DNA of 64,000 bases from Aquimarina sp. AU58 (GCF_900312745.1 NZ_OMPD01000014.1:2790001-2854000); one strand, 5' to 3'; shown: positions 28,064 through 36,237, counted from the stretch's first letter. A program made the numbers and translations. The notes: generated by a model not told the origin, from the sequence alone.

Positions 28064-28463
28064 AACAGTTAAGGATATAGTACGATCTTTTTACCAAACA
28101 GATCTTATTCATAATACTGAAGCCTTTTCTGAGTATTTACATCCCGAAATTGAATTGTATTGGAATAGCAGTTTTGGGTTTAACAAGAAAAATTTTAATG
28201 ATATTAAGACCATGTTTAATGAAATGGCATTGTCTTTTGAAGCTCTGAGATGTGAAATTAGTCACCTAATAGCCGAAGAAAATACAGTGACTATACGATA
28301 TACATATTTTGTTCAAACTATCGAAGCACCAGATAAAGAAGAGCCTATAGCTCATTTTATTACAATTTGGGAACTTAAGAATGATAAATTATATAGAGGA
28401 TATCAAATAAGTCAGCAAGGAGATAATGCTCCAGAAAGTATAATGTCATTTATTTCAAAATAA
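28056..28463 (+). CDS. NTF2-like (SnoaL/DUF4440-type) protein
   Basis: A 135-residue alpha+beta barrel protein of the NTF2 superfamily: KTVKDIVRSFYQTDLIHNTEAFSEYLHPEIELYW at the start is typical, then strands with TVTIRYTYFVQT and FITIWELKNDKLYRGYQIS. Members range from isomerases to small-ligand-binding proteins, so no function is assigned. It overlaps the LpxD-like gene by 8 bp and ends 75 bp before sucD. Confidence 0.82.
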   Translation: MSKTVKDIVRSFYQTDLIHNTEAFSEYLHPEIELYWNSSFGFNKKNFNDIKTMFNEMALSFEALRCEISHLIAEENTVTIRYTYFVQTIEAPDKEEPIAHFITIWELKNDKLYRGYQISQQGDNAPESIMSFISK

Positions 28464-28498
28464 TTAGTTTTTCATTTCAACCATAATTTTCAAAAGCT

Positions 28499-28506
28499 TA
28501 CTTTTG
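28499..28506 (+). promoter_or_regulatory. -7 box upstream of sucD (TACTTTTG)
   Basis: A perfect TAnnTTTG match 32 bp before the sucD ATG, in the 75-bp gap after the NTF2-like gene. No TTG is seen at the -33 position. Confidence 0.4.
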
Positions 28507-28538
28507 GAGCTCTAAAAAAAATAAAAAATCATAACGCA

Positions 28539-29411
28539 ATGAGTGTTTTAGTTAATAAAGATTCAAAAATTATTGTACAAGGGTTTACAGGTAGTGAAGG
28601 TACTTTTCATGCAGGTCAAATGATCGAGTACGGAACAAATGTTGTAGGAGGAGTTACTCCCGGAAAAGGAGGGCAAACTCATTTAGATAAACCCGTTTTT
28701 AATACCGTAGAAGATGCAGTTAGAGAAGTAGGTGCAGATACTACAATTATTTTTGTACCACCAGCTTTCGCCGCAGATGCAATTATGGAAGCTGCAGATG
28801 CAGGAATAAAAGTAATTATTACAATTACAGAAGGTATTCCCGTTGCAGATATGATTACCGCTTCAAACTATATTAGCGATAAAGGATGTAGACTTATTGG
28901 TCCAAATTGCCCAGGGGTAATTACTCCGGGAGAAGCAAAAGTTGGTATTATGCCAGGTTTTGTATTTAAAAAAGGTAATGTAGGTATTGTATCAAAATCA
29001 GGTACGTTAACCTATGAAGCAGCAGATCAAGTTGTAAAACAAGGACTTGGGATAACTACTGCTATAGGAATAGGTGGTGACCCAATTATTGGTACCACTA
29101 CAAAAGAAGCAGTTGAACTATTGATCAATGATTCGGAAACAGATTGTGTGGTTATGATTGGTGAAATTGGAGGTCAATTAGAAGCAGATGCTGCAAAATG
29201 GATAAAAGAAAGTGGAACCTCTAAGCCTGTTGTAGGTTTTATTGCTGGTGAAACTGCACCTGCTGGACGTACCATGGGACACGCCGGAGCTATTGTTGGA
29301 GGTAGTGAAGATACTGCCGCTGCCAAAAAAGCAATTATGAGAGAATGTGGAATTCATGTAGTAGATTCTCCTGCAGAAATAGGTAAAAAAGTTGCCGAAG
29401 TACTCGGTTAG
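28539..29411 (+). CDS. sucD: Succinate--CoA ligase, alpha subunit
   Basis: SucD (290 residues) forms succinyl-CoA synthetase with SucC, which is not in the window. CoA-binding residues lie in VQGFTGSEGTFHAGQM, the phosphorylated histidine is His248 in GRTMGHAGAIVGG, and ITITEGIPVADM and GPNCPGVITPGEAKVGIMPG are typical. It ends at a bidirectional terminator, convergent with the sigma/anti-sigma genes. In many flavobacteria sucD stands alone after the lpx-efp genes, and that is the case here. Confidence 0.97.
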   Translation: MSVLVNKDSKIIVQGFTGSEGTFHAGQMIEYGTNVVGGVTPGKGGQTHLDKPVFNTVEDAVREVGADTTIIFVPPAFAADAIMEAADAGIKVIITITEGIPVADMITASNYISDKGCRLIGPNCPGVITPGEAKVGIMPGFVFKKGNVGIVSKSGTLTYEAADQVVKQGLGITTAIGIGGDPIIGTTTKEAVELLINDSETDCVVMIGEIGGQLEADAAKWIKESGTSKPVVGFIAGETAPAGRTMGHAGAIVGGSEDTAAAKKAIMRECGIHVVDSPAEIGKKVAEVLG

Positions 29412-29460
29412 AAATTATATGATTAATCTCAAAAAATGAGATTAACTTATTGCTTATAAA

Positions 29461-29497
29461 AAAACTTATAATGAATTTTCATTATAAGTTTTTTTTA
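29461..29497. terminator. Bidirectional Rho-independent terminator between sucD and the anti-sigma gene
   Basis: A 14-bp perfect stem (29461-29474 paired with 29479-29492, core CTTATAATGA/TCATTATAAG, loop ATTT) is flanked by A and T runs, so it works in both directions. It lies between convergent genes. Confidence 0.9.
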
Positions 29498-30292
29498 TAA
29501 CTTACTTAAAAGCTCTGATGCTTCTTTAAATTTATAATTACTTGAAGACTTTGTAATTTGGAGTAATATATTCTTTGCTTTTGATATGTCATTCTTTTTA
29601 AGAAATAATAAAGCTTTATACCATTTACCTTTAGGACTGTCTATAAACTTGTTTTCTATTAGTGTATTAAAACTAATTTCTGCCTTGTCAAATTGTCTTA
29701 GTTCCATTTGAGAAATTCCAGTATAAAGATATATGGTTGCTCTATTCTCTTGAGCATTAGAAAGCTCTTTTTCTAAAATATCCAACGATTGCTCATATTC
29801 TTTAGCTTCAAATAATTTTTGCGCTTTGATTAGTAATTTTTGTTCACTATTACCCCGATCTACTAAAGAAGGTAGTTCTGATAAATCTAAATAATATGCA
29901 TATAGTTCATTAGGAGAAGTTTTAAAAGGAGAAAAAAGGGTAAGACCAATAATAACCAAAATAACTGCGATACCTGTGTATAAAAGCCAAGATTGGTTTC
30001 TTTTCTTTTGTTGTAGCTGATATTCAGAATTTACTATATGTAATGTATCTTTTAATGTTTGGGTTGATTCACTTCTAAATAATACTTCATACTCATCAAT
30101 TTCAGAATGGTTGGTATTGCTACTAATACTCCATTCAGAATCATTCAAATTAAGAATGAGTTGTTTCTCAAAATTAACTTTTTCAAGAAAATCTTTATCA
30201 CTTTCCATTCTTGACAAAACCAGATCTCTTTCTTTTTCTGTAAGTTTGTTATTTAGAAAATCCTGAATTAATATTTGTTCATCTATACTCAT
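29495..30292 (-). CDS. Putative anti-sigma factor: one-TM protein with periplasmic TPR repeats
   Basis: A 265-residue membrane protein. The N-terminal ~95 residues (DEQILIQDFLNNKLTEKERD, resembling Bacteroidota anti-sigma N-termini) should lie in the cytoplasm, one membrane helix is at about 102-122 (LLYTGIAVILVIIGLTLF), and the C-terminal ~140 residues carry TPR-like helices. It overlaps the ECF sigma gene by 4 bp (30289-30292), so the two are translationally coupled. Function is inferred from topology and linkage: it would hold the sigma factor until an envelope signal. No zinc HxxxCxxC motif is present. Confidence 0.72.
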   Translation of the reverse strand: MSIDEQILIQDFLNNKLTEKERDLVLSRMESDKDFLEKVNFEKQLILNLNDSEWSISSNTNHSEIDEYEVLFRSESTQTLKDTLHIVNSEYQLQQKKRNQSWLLYTGIAVILVIIGLTLFSPFKTSPNELYAYYLDLSELPSLVDRGNSEQKLLIKAQKLFEAKEYEQSLDILEKELSNAQENRATIYLYTGISQMELRQFDKAEISFNTLIENKFIDSPKGKWYKALLFLKKNDISKAKNILLQITKSSSNYKFKEASELLSKL

Positions 30293-30852
30293 AGTTTTTT
30301 TAGAGAATTATAACGGTCATCGTTTTTGATTACTTCAGATAATTTTGCTTTACATTTAAAAACACGCTGTCTGGCAACGGTTTCAGAATTATACCCCATT
30401 GTTTTTACAATATCTTCATAAGAAGTATTATTAAAAAACAGGGTTAATATTTTTTTACAATTATCTGAGATTAAATTCAACTTTTCGGTGAATAATTCCC
30501 ATCTTTTTTGTTCTAGAATTGATAATGCGAGATTACGTTCGGCAGGTACTAGTTCAATAATCTCACTATTTGTTACCCTGTTTTTTGAAATTTTTAATTC
30601 TCTACGCCATAAATTTTTACAAGAGGTAAATAAATAGGCTTCAAAACTACTCTTGATTTCAAATCTTTCTTTACGGTATCGAACGGTAATCTGCAACAAA
30701 GCCTTTTGAAAAATATCTTCGGCATCTTGTTGTTGTCCTTTATTTTGTAGAATAAATTTTCTAACTCTAGGAAATACCAGGTTATAGATGTTCATGATTC
30801 CTTTAGAATCATTATTAAGTAAACTGGTAAGGTGTTGTGTTTTTTCCGTCAT
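30289..30852 (-). CDS. ECF-type RNA polymerase sigma factor (sigma-70 family)
   Basis: A 187-residue sigma factor with only regions 2 and 4: region 2 (DAEDIFQKALLQITVRY, FEAYLFTSCKNLWRRELK) and region 4 helix-turn-helix (SYEDIVKTMGYNSETVARQRVFKCKAKL). ATG at 30852 is preferred over the preceding TTG. It is coupled to the membrane protein that follows and divergent from a lipoprotein/CHAT operon. A repeated GGTAAC-N15-GTCAC element in front of three nearby units is the likely recognised promoter. Confidence 0.93.
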   Translation of the reverse strand: MTEKTQHLTSLLNNDSKGIMNIYNLVFPRVRKFILQNKGQQQDAEDIFQKALLQITVRYRKERFEIKSSFEAYLFTSCKNLWRRELKISKNRVTNSEIIELVPAERNLALSILEQKRWELFTEKLNLISDNCKKILTLFFNNTSYEDIVKTMGYNSETVARQRVFKCKAKLSEVIKNDDRYNSLKKL

Positions 30853-30875
30853 CAAAAAATAGTGAATCTATTATG

Positions 30876-30883
30876 CGAAAATA
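30876..30883 (-). promoter_or_regulatory. Candidate -7 box for the sigma/anti-sigma pair (TATTTTCG)
   Basis: On the minus strand TATTTTCG matches TAnnTTTG at 7 of 8 positions, 23 bp before the sigma ATG. A TTG lies about 24 bp upstream, slightly far. It would overlap the ECF-type element read in the opposite direction. Confidence 0.3.
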
Positions 30884-30901
30884 ATTTTTTTATCTTCGTT
30901 T

Positions 30902-30929
30902 GGGTAACAAAATTGATGTTTTGGTAACT
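30902..30929 (+). promoter_or_regulatory. ECF-type promoter, copy 1 (GGGTAAC-N15-GTAACT)
   Basis: GGGTAAC at 30902-30908 and GTAACT at 30924-30929 are 15 bp apart, the same spacing as in two further copies at 34115 and 35040. The -35-like GTAAC and -10-like GT box are the geometry of ECF promoters. Reads toward the lipoprotein-CHAT operon starting at 30968. Confidence 0.6.
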
Positions 30930-30967
30930 GATAAGGTGAAATTAAATTAATTTATAAAATTATAGAG

Positions 30968-31360
30968 ATGAAAAGAAGTTTTTTTTTAAATATAGTATTG
31001 ATTATATGTGCACTTTTGTCTGTAATAAGTTGTACATACGATACTGATATTCCTTATAATGTTACTAAAGAAACAGATGTTAAGCAGGTACGTGCAGTTA
31101 GAACTATGGAAGTTTTAATTGAATATAGAAAAGGAATTTCGGAATATAATAAAGAAAAAATTCGTGGCAATTACATCCGTACCGGTCTGTTATTAAGTTG
31201 GGAAGAATGTGAAATAAAGGATAATGAAAATGTAGAGGTTTGGATAGTGAATCCCGAAATCTATTATGCAAAGGACCCTGCACCAATTACTGATAGTGAT
31301 AAGGAAGATATGGAAAGATTGATAGAAAATGCTAATTGTAAAGATTATAAAGAGGATTAA
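30968..31360 (+). CDS. Small lipoprotein of unknown function (ECF-CHAT locus)
   Basis: A 130-residue lipoprotein. The signal peptide ends in SVISC with the acylated cysteine at residue 22; the mature part is acidic, with DKEDMERLIENANCKDYKED at the end. I recognise no family. It starts 39 bp after the ECF-type promoter and only 2 bp separate its stop from the TTG start of the CHAT gene, so the two are coupled. It may be a cofactor, sensor or partner of the CHAT protease; this is inference. Confidence 0.8.
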   Translation: MKRSFFLNIVLIICALLSVISCTYDTDIPYNVTKETDVKQVRAVRTMEVLIEYRKGISEYNKEKIRGNYIRTGLLLSWEECEIKDNENVEVWIVNPEIYYAKDPAPITDSDKEDMERLIENANCKDYKED

Positions 31361-31362
31361 CA

Positions 31363-34107
31363 TTGAAATCATCGTATAAATTTCTTTGGATTGGTTTCTT
31401 GTGTATAACGGTAAATAGTAATGCTCAGGATCTGTATAGATACTATGAATCCTTATGGAGTCGTAATGATATCACTATTTCTGGTGCACAAAAAGAAGTC
31501 GATAGTATTATAAAGATTTATGAAACTAAAGGAGAAATTTTGAACAGCATTAGAATTGCTCACGAATTTTCGAAAAAACTTTATAAAGAAGACTTATATG
31601 AAAAAGGAATTAAGTATGTAGAATATGAAATATCGTTATACAGAAAGATACATTTAAAAAATAGTAAGTATGCAAAAGCTCTATATAACTTAGGGCTTTT
31701 TTATGCTTTTATAGGGAATTTTGAAAAATCCATATTGTGTTATCAAGAAGTAGTAACTATTGATGTAGATGAATATACTACCGCTAAAGCCTTTTGTGAA
31801 TTAGGAAAATATTATTTTAAAAAAGGAGATTTTTTTAGATCAAACGACTACTATTCTCGTGGGCTTTCGGAGTTAGAAAAATTTGATAAAAAAAAACTTT
31901 TGATTAAAAAGTATATTGATTATTCTCATGTTTTATATGAAATGCGGACTAAAAATAGTCTAGACCGAATGTTAGAAGTACTAAATAAAGCCAATCAACT
32001 TTTTAGCCTAATTTCTAATTATTCATTAAAGGATTATAATACCATAAATAATGATTACGTAAATTATTACAATACCGAAGAAAGATTAGATTTTTATAAA
32101 GCCCGATATTATTGTTCTAGAAATTTAAATAAAGCCATACAAAACAATGATTCTACTTTTATATATGCATCATATACTAATCTGGGAATTTTGTATACAG
32201 ATGCTAAGGATCAAAAACAAAAGGACAGCGTTCTATTCTTTTTAAATAATGGATTAAAATATTCCCGAGGAAGAAAAGAGAAATCTATAGTATATCATCA
32301 ATTCAGTAATTATTTTTTAGAAAATAAAAAGTATCAAAATGCACTTGATAATATCCAAAAATCTCTAATCGCTAGTACTCATTTAGATGGAGACATTAAA
32401 GCATTACCCAAGTTTAATAATTTAACAATTTCTGATAATAAGTATAATATTTTATTAGCCTTGATTCAGAAAGCAACGATTCTTATAAAATTATATGAGA
32501 AAGAAAATAATAGTAAGCATATTGAACTTGCTCTTTCCAATTTGTTATCAGCAGATAAATTAGTGGATATTTTACTCGATGTTAGCAAGGAAGAAAAATC
32601 AAGATTAAACTGGCGAAAAAAAGCTTCAGAAATTTATCTAAAGGGAATACTTGTTTGTGAAATTCTTGATGAAAAAGAAAAAGCCTTTTACTTTTCAGAA
32701 AAAAAGAAAGCATTACTTTTAACAGAAGATATCCTTAAGAATACTGATAAATGGCAATTACCAGGTGAAGTATTAGAACTAGAAAATGAGCTTAAAAAGC
32801 AGATTCTAGATCTAGAAAATTTAATTTCTTCTCAGAAAAATAGAGACAGTATTAAGAAATTAGAGTATAAGCGTTTTGAATTAAAACAACAATATCAGAA
32901 ACAAGAAGACTCTTTACAAATAGTATTTCCAGATTATTACAAAGAGAAAGAAACGACTAGCATAATTGATTTAAAGAAAATTCAAGAAACTTTAGATAAA
33001 GACAGCGTTATCATATCTTATGTTAGTAATATGGATGATGATGATGATTCTTTTAGTGAATTGTATGCTGTTTTGGTTTCTAATACCAAAACAGAAATAA
33101 TAAGAATAAGCGAATTAAAAGCTGTAGAAAAACTGATTAGAATATACAGAAATCAATTATCTAAACCTTTTGAGACAGAAGAAGATAGATTAAGATTTCA
33201 GGAAATAGCTTCCGAATTATATACTTTATTGATTCCAAAAGGTAAAATCTCAATGTCTTTAAATAAAAAACACCTCATTATAATTCCTGATGGTACTCTA
33301 CAATATATTCCTTTTGAATCTTTAGTAGTTGATAAGAATACAAATCGATATCTTATAGAAGACAACGAAATAAGTTATGCATATTCTATGTCTTTTTTAC
33401 AGCATAATGCTACGGTAAAGAGAAAGCCATCTATGGATTTAGTAGCCTTTGCCCCAGTAACTTTTGCACATAGTGATTTAGGTGATATTACCAATAGCAT
33501 CAATGAGATTAATGCTATAGATGATTATATATCCTTAAGTAGTTACACAGAAAAGAAAGCATCTAAACAAAACTTTTTATCCAAAATAGAGAACCATAAA
33601 ATAATCCACCTGGCTACGCATGCTAATTTTTCGGATAACCTTCAAATAGCATTTAATGATACTAGTTTAGAATATCATGAGTTATACACGTCCAGAAATC
33701 AAGCAGAATTAGTGGTGTTAAGTGCTTGTAATACGTCTTTAGGAAAAATAGCTAAAGGAGAGGGGGTTATGAGTTTGGCTAGAGGGTTTTTCTATGCAGG
33801 GACTAATACAGTGATTTCATCTCTATGGAATGCTAATGATAAATCTACAGCTCAGATAATGGAAAGCTTTTATAGTAATTTAGATAAGGGGCAAACTAAA
33901 TCTAAAGCTTTGCATAATGCCAAAATTAAGTATATAAACTCCACTTCTTTATCAGACGCCTCTCCACATTATTGGGCAACATTTGTGTTAATTGGTGATT
34001 CAGAAACCAGATTATTTCCATTCAATAATCTCTTCTATGGGGTGATTTTATTCCTTTCTTCAGTATTGATAATCAGTGTTTTACTGTTTTTTATTAAAAA
34101 AAGATAA
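31363..34107 (+). CDS. Secreted TPR-CHAT (caspase-like) protease with C-terminal membrane anchor
   Basis: A 914-residue protein. A signal peptide (residues 1-21, ending NSNAQ) is followed by helical TPR repeats over about 60-450, a coiled-coil-like charged segment (about 455-520), and a C-terminal CHAT domain. The CHAT catalytic pair is seen as His753 (HLATHANF) and Cys789 (LSACNTSLG), with GVMSLARGFFYAG and VISSLWNAND after it. One hydrophobic helix then KKR closes the protein. The predicted protease therefore faces the periplasm. The start is TTG, justified because the signal peptide begins there and the upstream stop is 2 bp away. Confidence 0.9.
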   Translation: MKSSYKFLWIGFLCITVNSNAQDLYRYYESLWSRNDITISGAQKEVDSIIKIYETKGEILNSIRIAHEFSKKLYKEDLYEKGIKYVEYEISLYRKIHLKNSKYAKALYNLGLFYAFIGNFEKSILCYQEVVTIDVDEYTTAKAFCELGKYYFKKGDFFRSNDYYSRGLSELEKFDKKKLLIKKYIDYSHVLYEMRTKNSLDRMLEVLNKANQLFSLISNYSLKDYNTINNDYVNYYNTEERLDFYKARYYCSRNLNKAIQNNDSTFIYASYTNLGILYTDAKDQKQKDSVLFFLNNGLKYSRGRKEKSIVYHQFSNYFLENKKYQNALDNIQKSLIASTHLDGDIKALPKFNNLTISDNKYNILLALIQKATILIKLYEKENNSKHIELALSNLLSADKLVDILLDVSKEEKSRLNWRKKASEIYLKGILVCEILDEKEKAFYFSEKKKALLLTEDILKNTDKWQLPGEVLELENELKKQILDLENLISSQKNRDSIKKLEYKRFELKQQYQKQEDSLQIVFPDYYKEKETTSIIDLKKIQETLDKDSVIISYVSNMDDDDDSFSELYAVLVSNTKTEIIRISELKAVEKLIRIYRNQLSKPFETEEDRLRFQEIASELYTLLIPKGKISMSLNKKHLIIIPDGTLQYIPFESLVVDKNTNRYLIEDNEISYAYSMSFLQHNATVKRKPSMDLVAFAPVTFAHSDLGDITNSINEINAIDDYISLSSYTEKKASKQNFLSKIENHKIIHLATHANFSDNLQIAFNDTSLEYHELYTSRNQAELVVLSACNTSLGKIAKGEGVMSLARGFFYAGTNTVISSLWNANDKSTAQIMESFYSNLDKGQTKSKALHNAKIKYINSTSLSDASPHYWATFVLIGDSETRLFPFNNLFYGVILFLSSVLIISVLLFFIKKR

Positions 34108-34110
34108 TTT

Positions 34111-34271
34111 TTTTGGGTAACAAACTAATGATTATGGTCACAGGACAGCATAATTATTAAAAGAGGATCTTTTTTTCTTTTCTAATTATATAATAAAAAT
34201 TCTTTCGCGAAGAATAGACATATACTGTGAGTGTCTTTAAATATTTGTAGTTAATTAAAATCAAAATTAAA
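34111..34271 (+). repeat. Duplicated promoter/5' leader, copy A
   Basis: About 160 bp aligns over its whole length with 35036-35202, with the promoter boxes and a 28-bp block (near 34195-34222) identical. The leader has two small hairpins: ATTCTT-TCGCG-AAGAAT (34199-34215) and AGACA...TGTCT (34216-34236). It ends at the ATG of the following lipoprotein gene. Confidence 0.8.
34115..34142 (+). promoter_or_regulatory. ECF-type promoter, copy 2 (GGGTAAC-N15-GTCACA)
   Basis: GGGTAAC at 34115-34121 and GTCACA at 34137-34142, 15 bp apart. Identical in layout to copy 3 and matching copy 1. It lies 7 bp after the CHAT stop and reads toward the lipoprotein at 34272. Confidence 0.65.
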
Positions 34272-34787
34272 ATGAATTATAATAAAGTAAAAAAAATAAG
34301 TTTGTTAGCCTTAGTATTTTCAATTGGATTTATTTCTTGTGAGCAACAAGAAGATATTTCTAATGAACAAAACTATAAGATGAAAACTTCTGATTTAAAT
34401 ATTTATGATAAAGAGGTTGATTTAAGTCAATCAAAATTAAGTGTTTCTCAAATTGTTAAAGATTATGTGGGTGATGTACAGGTGTTTATTGAAGAGAACA
34501 ATTTCAAATCAGTAAAGTACCAAATAGTGTTTAACAACGATAAAATAAAAATTTCTAATTTTGAAATTGTTACTACTATAGCTGATAAAAATGGTGAGTG
34601 GACGGCAATGGACGAAGCCTTTAGTTGCCCTGGTGGTCAAGATCTTGTTGACACATGTTGGTCACAAGATTGTGTCGAAGATGCTGTTGCTTCTCAAGCA
34701 GAGCATTTCTCGAATGGAGAAACAATATCGATACATCATACGGGGGTATTAGGAGGGGTCAAAGTTTGTTCTAACGTTCAGCCATAA
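34272..34787 (+). CDS. Small lipoprotein with cysteine-rich C-terminus (ECF-CHAT locus)
   Basis: A 171-residue lipoprotein with the lipobox GFISC (Cys23). The middle (about 60-120) is beta-strand-like. The last ~50 residues carry several cysteines (AFSCPGGQDLVDTCWSQDC and KVCSN) that could form disulfides, with a Gly-rich GVLGGVK near the end. I know no family. Its promoter and leader are duplicated before the next lipoprotein gene, suggesting common control by the ECF sigma factor. A Rho-independent terminator follows. Confidence 0.8.
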   Translation: MNYNKVKKISLLALVFSIGFISCEQQEDISNEQNYKMKTSDLNIYDKEVDLSQSKLSVSQIVKDYVGDVQVFIEENNFKSVKYQIVFNNDKIKISNFEIVTTIADKNGEWTAMDEAFSCPGGQDLVDTCWSQDCVEDAVASQAEHFSNGETISIHHTGVLGGVKVCSNVQP

Positions 34788-34891
34788 ATAACATACCATT
34801 GAACAATTATTCGATTGGTAAGTAATAATAAATTGGTATTGTTTTCTATAACTTCATACCATTAGATCAGATACTATTGAAAATAATGAAT

Positions 34892-34925
34892 AAAAACAGC
34901 CATTCAATCCAGTGGCTGTTTTTAT
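34892..34925 (+). terminator. Rho-independent terminator
   Basis: Perfect 11-bp stem AAAAACAGCCA/TGGCTGTTTTT with a 10-nt loop, ending in T residues, 105 bp after the lipoprotein stop. The symmetric A/T tails would also allow it to act on the other strand. Confidence 0.85.
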
Positions 34926-35035
34926 ATTCTATGCTTACATCCTTTAGAAAAACTCTATTCCTGTTCGGTTTATAATCAATGTATTTTGTTGCTGTAAATC
35001 AGTGAGTTATAGTTTTTTTTATAAAAAAACAATTT

Positions 35036-35202
35036 CTTTGGGTAACAAAATACCGATTATGGTCACAGGACAGCGTAATTACTAAAAGAGTGTCACTTTT
35101 CTTTTTTAATTACATCATAAAAATTCTTTCGCGAAGAATAGACATAAACTATAAGTGTCTTTAAATGTTTATAGTGTTAATACAATTAAAATTATAATAA
35201 AT
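35036..35202 (+). repeat. Duplicated promoter/5' leader, copy B
   Basis: The second copy of the leader at 34111-34271, including GGGTAAC, GTCACA, the hairpin ATTCTT-TCGCG-AAGAAT (35123-35139) and AGACA...TGTCT (35140-35160). The alignment places the start of the next gene at ATG 35203. Confidence 0.8.
35040..35067 (+). promoter_or_regulatory. ECF-type promoter, copy 3 (GGGTAAC-N15-GTCACA)
   Basis: GGGTAAC at 35040-35046 and GTCACA at 35062-35067, with the same 15-bp spacing as the other two copies. Reads toward the lipoprotein at 35203. Confidence 0.65.
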
Positions 35203-36012
35203 ATGTTACACAAATCAAAAATTATAATAACGTTACTTTTAGGTTTTTTACTGTTTTCTTGTACAGAAGAAAATAATACAGACTTACAAAAAAATGAAAT
35301 AGAGAATGTTTTGGATAGCTCTAAAGATGCTTTGAAATATTGTAACGGATTAGAAGATTCAAAAAATCCATACAATTATATAGGCGAAATACATAATGAA
35401 ATAGTTAACGCATTTGTTATAAATCATTCTAATGAAAAACTAGACGTTGATGAAATTGTTGCTGTTGTAGAAAATTTGGCGAATACTAATCAGAACTTTT
35501 TAAGAATTAAAGATGAAGAGTATACTCCTGTAGACTCATCAGTTATATTAAAAGGGGCTAATGATTTTGAAAATAATTTTCACACCGTCATAAATTCCCT
35601 GGATTTGTCTTCACAAGCAAAAGATAAATTAAAAATTGTAGTTGATTATCTATTCGATAAAGCATATTCAAGTAGAGAACCTAATCTAGAAGATGTTCAG
35701 AAAAATTTAATAAAATTCGAAAATGATATCCTAAGTAACAAAGGTTTCGATGAATTGGAAAAAAGAACAATTTTATCGGCCATTTCTACAGCAAGATATT
35801 CTACGTGTTATTGGTATAATTATTATGGTGCTATAAAAGTAGCTGATAATTCTATTACAAAGAAAAGAAAATGGTGGCAGTGGCTTATAGTTGGTGTTGC
35901 AGATGTCGGAGGTGCTATCGCTGGTAGTGCGGGAGGACCAGCTACTGCTGTGACAACGGGAGCATCAGCAAGTACTACTGCTTATAACTTAACGAATCCA
36001 AGAAATAAATAA
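35203..36012 (+). CDS. Lipoprotein with Gly/Ala-rich hydrophobic C-terminal tail (ECF-CHAT locus)
   Basis: A 269-residue lipoprotein with lipobox LLFSC (Cys20). The body is helical and acidic. The last ~45 residues change character: KKRKWWQW then a Gly/Ala/Ser/Thr-rich stretch with several small-xxx-small patterns (GGAIAGSAGG, GASASTTAY), as in membrane-inserting or bacteriocin-like peptides. ATG 35203 is chosen because the frame upstream belongs to the duplicated leader. I know no named family; membrane insertion or toxin-like activity of the tail is inference only. Confidence 0.78.
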   Translation: MLHKSKIIITLLLGFLLFSCTEENNTDLQKNEIENVLDSSKDALKYCNGLEDSKNPYNYIGEIHNEIVNAFVINHSNEKLDVDEIVAVVENLANTNQNFLRIKDEEYTPVDSSVILKGANDFENNFHTVINSLDLSSQAKDKLKIVVDYLFDKAYSSREPNLEDVQKNLIKFENDILSNKGFDELEKRTILSAISTARYSTCYWYNYYGAIKVADNSITKKRKWWQWLIVGVADVGGAIAGSAGGPATAVTTGASASTTAYNLTNPRNK

Positions 36013-36055
36013 AGAGTTTTGGTTTTGTTGGTAATGACATGACCTCATTTTAGTA

Positions 36056-36172
36056 TAGCGTGAGTTCGAATTGTGAAAATTAATGGTTTTCAAAAATTAT
36101 TTATAAATAAAACTCATGCTATGAAGTGATTTAAACTTTTTGAAACCATTTGAAAAAAGTTTAAATCACTTC
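36056..36172 (+). repeat. Structured intergenic element with three stacked inverted repeats
   Basis: The 225-bp gap before the YiiX-like gene contains TAGCGTGAGTT (36056-36066) pairing with AACTCATGCTA (36111-36121), a small TGAAAA/TTTTCA hairpin between them, and a perfect 19-bp stem (36123-36141 with 36154-36172, 12-nt loop). The last could terminate transcription. The set could also be a small RNA or a remnant mobile element. Confidence 0.5.
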
Positions 36173-36237
36173 TATATTAAAAATTTAAATATAGTAAAAC
36201 AAACCGCGATAATTTTAATTTGTATTTATAAATAAAT

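Larger units (their letters stand above)
34788..35202. other. 415-bp gap: terminator, spacer, then ECF-type promoter and leader copy B
   Basis: A terminator hairpin (34892-34925) ends the previous unit. From 35036 the sequence is the second copy of the promoter/leader. Nothing is seen in the spacer 34926-35035 except short AT-rich runs. Confidence 0.7.
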
